NCBI GenBank assembly: GCA_017623605.1
Contig: JAGAOR010000005.1
Location: forward strand, 1 to 64,000
Direction of reading: 5' to 3'
DNA from: Clostridia bacterium
GTDB lineage: Bacteria > Bacillota > Clostridia > Christensenellales > Borkfalkiaceae
DNA: 64,000 bases
This document shows, piece after piece, positions 60,294-64,000 of this stretch. Both the position numbers and the translations under genes were made by a program. Below the pieces are notes generated by a model, which saw only the letters and a program-made list of their open reading frames with translations, was not told the origin of the DNA and ran no database searches. The number at the start of each line of letters is the position of its first letter. The first letter of the stretch is position 1.

Positions 60294-60569
60294 GCTATTT
60301 TTTGCCAAAATTTTACAATTTTCTTCTTTTTTATATTTTTTTTGCGTTGCGATCCCGCCACGAATATGTCGCTCGCTTAAATTTAAGTTTAATATCTTGC
60401 GCGTACGCTCGAAAAGATCCTCGTCAATATATTTCAAACGTTCGGAAACGTCTTTATGTACCGTTGATTTACTAATGGAAAAATGCGCGGAACACGCTCG
60501 GACGGTACAACCCGTCGCCACGATATACTCCGCGCACTTTTTCGCTCTTTCTTCAATATAATCCCACAA
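60279..60569 (-). CDS. spoIIID: Sporulation transcription regulator SpoIIID
   Basis: This 96-residue mother-cell regulator tunes sigma-E genes and helps turn on sigma-K. The helix-turn-helix TVRACSAHFSISKSTVHKDV and the basic C-terminal RHIRGGIATQKKYKK match Bacillus SpoIIID closely. I place the start at TTG 60569: GGAGG lies 8 bases upstream, and the protein then begins WDYIEERAKK, in register with Bacillus (HDYIKERTIK). The longer frame to 60620 has no ribosome site. A short extra C-terminal tail (NCKILAKNSLIST) is unusual. Confidence 0.92.
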   Translation of the reverse strand: MWDYIEERAKKCAEYIVATGCTVRACSAHFSISKSTVHKDVSERLKYIDEDLFERTRKILNLNLSERHIRGGIATQKKYKKEENCKILAKNSLIST

Positions 60570-60640
60570 AATCCCGACCTCCGCATTTCGTTTACGAAAT
60601 ATATTATGTCGGTTTTTCAAAAATTATAACTATTCGTGTG

Positions 60641-63109
60641 TTATTCGTCCCGTCTATACGGCATCGGGATTACGCGTTCAATCGCGCCCTCCTTATAACG
60701 CGCGATCTTCTGTGCACGATTGCTCGGCAACAGAATGGATATGTTTTCGGTGGAAAGCTCGGAAACGGCGTTCGTCTTTTCCAAGATTGCCAGCAAATAC
60801 GGCGTTGTAACGTAGCTTGCGGAGAGTACGCTCGCGCCCTCGCGCAAACTAACGATCATAGAACCTTTTCGATAACGCTTTGAGGGTTCTAAATACGAAG
60901 TAATTACGCGCTTAAATTTACCCTCGTCCGTCGCGATCACAATTTCGCCCTCGTCCGTAATCTGTTTCATATACAAGACTTCGTCGTCCTCGCGAAGCAT
61001 AATTCCGCGCACGCCCGTAGATATTCTGCCCTGCGTAGGAATATCGTCTTTCATAGCGTTCAAACAGATTCCCTGTTTGGTTACGATGATAATCGTCGAA
61101 TTTTCATTGGAATCATCCTGTTCCACGCCGATGACTTCGTCCTCCTCACCCAGCTTCACGGCTTGGAAATTATCCTTGCGCTGTTCGTATTCGGACCAAT
61201 CGGATTTTTTGATCATACCTTTCTTGGTAAAGAACAACAAGCTACCGTACGGCATACGCTCACCCACTTCAAACAAGGCAACGACCTTTTCGCCCGTTTC
61301 CGCGTCCTTTGACAATTCTTTGAGCGAAACGCCCTCGTCGGTAAGCTTACATTCCAAATCAGGATCGGAAATATCAATTTTATGGCAATTTCCGTAGTTT
61401 GTGAAAGCAAAAATGCATTTATCCGTTGCCGTTTTCAGCGTTTTGAGCGCAACCACACGAGAATTGAATTTTCCGTCAAGCGATTTATCTAACGCATCAC
61501 GGTTTTTGCCCGTCAACACCTTGAACGTTTCGTCTGCCGCATACACAAGCACGCAAGGCTCGCCCGCTTTCTTTTCAGGTGCGGCGTGCGTAAGAGCGTC
61601 CGCTTCTTCTCGAGTGAACACGAGCTTGGATCTTCTCGGTGTGGGATACGCGTTTTTAATCTCCGTGATCTCTTCTTTAACCACCTGCAACTGTAAATCG
61701 CCGCTTTTTGAAATAGCCGTGAGTTTTTTAATCGTCTTTTTCAGCTCTTTAAGCTCTTCTTCGAGCTTGAAAATTTCAAGCTTGGTAAGGCGAGCAAGGC
61801 GTAAATCGAGAATTGCCTGCGCTTGCGTTTCGGAAATCTCAAAACGCACCGTAAGCTTCGTTCTCGCGTCCGACGTACTTTCCGATTTTTTGATGATCGC
61901 AATGACCTCGTCGATATTTTGTACGGCAATAATCAAACCCTCCAAAATATGACAGCGTTGCTCTGCTTGTTTGAGATCAAACAGCGTTCTCTTTTTAACG
62001 ATCTTTTGTTGATATTTTACGTAATGGCGGATAATATCCATTAAGCCGAGCTGTTGCGGCTTACCGTCTGCGATCACGACCATATTGATACCGAACGTTA
62101 CTTCTAAATCGGTATATTTATACAAACATTTCAAGATCGCGTCTATATCCGCGTCCTTTTTCACACGGATCACGGCGCGCATACCCGTTCTGTCCGATTC
62201 GTCGGCTACGTGATCAATACCGTCGAGTTCCTTTTCCTTTTCGTCGCAAAGCTCGACGATCTTTCGCAAAAGTTGCGCCTTATTCACTTGATAAGGAAGC
62301 TCCGTAATTACGAGGTTCGTCTTGCCGTTATCCGTCTTTTCCGCGTTAATTTTTGCGCGAAGCGTGATTTTTCCACGCCCCGTTTTATAAGCCTGAATGA
62401 GCTCGTTGGCAAGAATAACGCCGCCCGTAGGGAAATCGGGACAAGGAATATATTCCATCATTTCTTCAAGCGGAATCGCGGGATTGTCGATATACGCCAC
62501 CACACCGTTGATCACTTCTTCCAAATTATGCGTAGGGATATTCGTGGCAAGCCCGACCGCAATGCCCGAAGCACCGTTTACGAGCAGGTTGGGAAAACGC
62601 CCAGGAAGAACGTCAGGTTCTTTTAAGCTGTCGTCGAAATTGAGTGAAAAACTGACCGTTTCTTTATCAATATCGCGCAAAAGTTCTAACGCGAGCGGTT
62701 GCATACGCGCTTCCGTGTAACGCATAGCTGCCGCAGGATCGCCGTCCACCGAGCCGAAATTACCGTGCCCGTCCACGAGCGTTTTTCCCATATTGAAATC
62801 TTGCGCCATGCGCACCATTGCATCGTAAACCGAACTATCGCCGTGGGGGTGGAATTTACCCATACAATCCCCCACGATTCTTGCGCTCTTTTTATGCGGT
62901 TTATCAGGCGTTAAGCCCATTTCGTGCATCGTATACAAAATACGCCGTTGCACAGGCTTTAAACCGTCTTCTACGCGCGGCAGGGCGCGATCGAGAATAA
63001 CGAATTCCGCATACGGAAGCATAGAGGTATGCATTACTTTTTCAAGCGGTTCAACGAATAATTGCCCCGTCGGTTCGATGATTTCGGGTTCTTTCTTATT
63101 TCTCGCCAT
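60641..63109 (-). CDS. parC: DNA topoisomerase IV subunit A
   Basis: This 822-residue type IIA topoisomerase breakage-reunion subunit has the winged-helix core [18 protein letters not shown], the quinolone-resistance region [19 protein letters not shown], and catalytic Tyr in AMRYTEARM. The C-terminal beta-pinwheel lacks a GyrA-box (QRRGGKG type), so ParC fits better than GyrA. It overlaps the end of the partner subunit gene by 14 bases. Confidence 0.9.
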   Translation of the reverse strand: MARNKKEPEIIEPTGQLFVEPLEKVMHTSMLPYAEFVILDRALPRVEDGLKPVQRRILYTMHEMGLTPDKPHKKSARIVGDCMGKFHPHGDSSVYDAMVRMAQDFNMGKTLVDGHGNFGSVDGDPAAAMRYTEARMQPLALELLRDIDKETVSFSLNFDDSLKEPDVLPGRFPNLLVNGASGIAVGLATNIPTHNLEEVINGVVAYIDNPAIPLEEMMEYIPCPDFPTGGVILANELIQAYKTGRGKITLRAKINAEKTDNGKTNLVITELPYQVNKAQLLRKIVELCDEKEKELDGIDHVADESDRTGMRAVIRVKKDADIDAILKCLYKYTDLEVTFGINMVVIADGKPQQLGLMDIIRHYVKYQQKIVKKRTLFDLKQAEQRCHILEGLIIAVQNIDEVIAIIKKSESTSDARTKLTVRFEISETQAQAILDLRLARLTKLEIFKLEEELKELKKTIKKLTAISKSGDLQLQVVKEEITEIKNAYPTPRRSKLVFTREEADALTHAAPEKKAGEPCVLVYAADETFKVLTGKNRDALDKSLDGKFNSRVVALKTLKTATDKCIFAFTNYGNCHKIDISDPDLECKLTDEGVSLKELSKDAETGEKVVALFEVGERMPYGSLLFFTKKGMIKKSDWSEYEQRKDNFQAVKLGEEDEVIGVEQDDSNENSTIIIVTKQGICLNAMKDDIPTQGRISTGVRGIMLREDDEVLYMKQITDEGEIVIATDEGKFKRVITSYLEPSKRYRKGSMIVSLREGASVLSASYVTTPYLLAILEKTNAVSELSTENISILLPSNRAQKIARYKEGAIERVIPMPYRRDE

Positions 63110-64000
63110 TTCCGCTCTCCTTATTCTCCGTTTTTTCTATCTTATCCATAAACGCATCGCGTTTATTAAAGTTTGCGTATTTCGCCAAAAACTCCTTTCT
63201 CCCCTCAACCTTATCGCCCATGAGCGTGGTGATCATTTTTTCCGCTTTTGCCGCGTCCTCAACCGTTACTTGGATAAGATTTCTCGTTGCCGGGTTCATC
63301 GTCGTTTCCCAAAGCTGTTCCGCACTCATCTCACCCAAGCCTTTGTAACGCTGTAATTGATAGCCTTTTCCTATTTTTTCGATCTTTTCGTTCAGTTCCT
63401 TATCGTCATAGGCGTATTCGACCTTATCACCCTTATACACTTTATAGAGTGGCGGCATACCGATATACACGTAGCCCGCGTTGACGAGCGGACGCATATA
63501 ACGGAAGAAGAACGTGAGCAAAATACAACGTATGTGCATACCGTCCTGATCGGCATCCGACAGGATAATCACCTTATGATAGTTGGCTTTTTCTAAATTG
63601 AAATCAGGATCAATCCCCGCGCCGATCGCGCTAATCATTGTGCGGATTTCTTCGTTTTCCAAAATTTGCGCGAGTCGCTTCTTCTCTACGTTCAAAGGCT
63701 TTCCGCGTAAGGGCAAAATCGACTGCGTTTGGCGAACGCGCGCTTGTTTTGCCGTGCCGCCTGCCGAATCCCCCTCGACGATAAACATTTCGTTAAATTC
63801 CGGTTTCTTCCCTGAACACCCTGCAAGCTTTCCGATCAAAGTTAAGCCGTCGATCTTTTTCGTTTTACGGATATTATCCTTGGCTTCTTTCGCCGCAATA
63901 CGCGTTTTTGCCGCGCCCTGCGCTTTTTTGATGATTTCCTCCATCGTCTTTTTATAGCCACGGATATTTTTAAATTCGTTAAAGCCCTCGATCACGGCAG
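63096..64000 (-). CDS. parE: DNA topoisomerase IV subunit B, 3' part (cut by window edge)
   Basis: About 301 C-terminal residues are present; the frame is open to the window edge, so the N-terminal ATPase lies outside. The TOPRIM motifs [15 protein letters not shown] and [13 protein letters not shown] are intact, followed by [19 protein letters not shown], the C-terminal signature of GyrB/ParE. Pairing with the adjacent ParC-type gene argues for ParE. Confidence 0.88.
   Translation of the reverse strand, partial: AVIEGFNEFKNIRGYKKTMEEIIKKAQGAAKTRIAAKEAKDNIRKTKKIDGLTLIGKLAGCSGKKPEFNEMFIVEGDSAGGTAKQARVRQTQSILPLRGKPLNVEKKRLAQILENEEIRTMISAIGAGIDPDFNLEKANYHKVIILSDADQDGMHIRCILLTFFFRYMRPLVNAGYVYIGMPPLYKVYKGDKVEYAYDDKELNEKIEKIGKGYQLQRYKGLGEMSAEQLWETTMNPATRNLIQVTVEDAAKAEKMITTLMGDKVEGRKEFLAKYANFNKRDAFMDKIEKTENKESGNGEK

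Noticed and set aside
60641..63109. Calling the topoisomerase A subunit GyrA
   Set aside because: No GyrA-box is visible in the C-terminal domain, and the core resembles clostridial ParC; the call is not beyond doubt.
1..64000. CRISPR arrays, insertion sequences, rRNA genes
   Set aside because: No regularly spaced repeat arrays, transposase genes with terminal repeats, or rRNA segments were seen on reading both strands.

Overview
The window looks like a chromosomal segment of an anaerobic, spore-forming Clostridia-type Firmicute. The evidence is a complete spoIIIAA-AH operon, spoIVB, gerW and spoIIID, a fused ispH-rpsA gene, glgC/glgD paired ADP-glucose pyrophosphorylase genes, a Na+-pumping biotin-dependent decarboxylase operon, Gram-positive promoters and Shine-Dalgarno sites, frequent TTG starts, and TGA used as a stop. 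No rRNA is present, so I do not name a genus.

Layout. 1-1740 is an AT-richer accessory segment: a 3' gene fragment, a ClpP-fold SDH-type serine protease and a 62-residue companion. It abuts the 3' end of a tRNA-Leu gene at 1957-2043, a classic island edge. 2218-6440 is polA, an M19 dipeptidase gene and coaE. 6769-16947 is a complete glycogen operon, glgB-glgC-glgD-glgA-glgP plus a GH13 enzyme, behind a strong promoter. 17213-20460 holds a tyrosine recombinase gene that is probably leaderless, hflX, a small Cys-rich protein gene and lexA. 20523-26083 (minus strand) is lysA-scpA-scpB-DUF2953-gerW-dac-rluB. 26220-28526 is a second D,D-carboxypeptidase gene and spoIVB. 28607-36730 is the conserved Asp23-nusB-folD-ispA-dxs-tlyA-nadK-argR-recN cluster. 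36822-41317 is the spoIIIA operon, followed by htpG. 43326-47142 is an aroH-cmk fusion, plsC and the ispH-rpsA fusion. 48602-53620 is a membrane decarboxylase/carboxyltransferase operon with a cre-like site in its promoter. 53910-58320 is a mix of membrane-protein genes, rnhA, tRNA-Trp, an ABC exporter and a 38-residue ORF. 58332-60569 is an uncharacterised surface protein gene and spoIIID. 60641-64000 is parC and the 3' part of parE.

How it fits together. The glycogen operon encodes ADP-glucose synthesis, polymerisation, branching and phosphorolysis. The decarboxylase operon would turn decarboxylation of a C4 acid or acyl-CoA into a sodium gradient. The sporulation genes cover forespore (spoIVB) and mother-cell (spoIIIA, spoIIID) stages.

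Most of the window is ordinary housekeeping. The parts most worth a second look are: (1) the anchored surface protein with a widespread but unnamed C-terminal domain, a terminator-like hairpin in its leader and a 38-residue partner ORF; (2) the hybrid decarboxylase operon, which has a duplicated insert in its beta subunit and a divergent extra carboxyltransferase; (3) the chorismate mutase-cytidylate kinase fusion; (4) three copies of a spaced repeat, GTGAAAC-N7-GTGAAAC; (5) signs of leaderless transcripts; (6) the SDH-protease gene pair beside tRNA-Leu. Everything here was read by eye without database searches.
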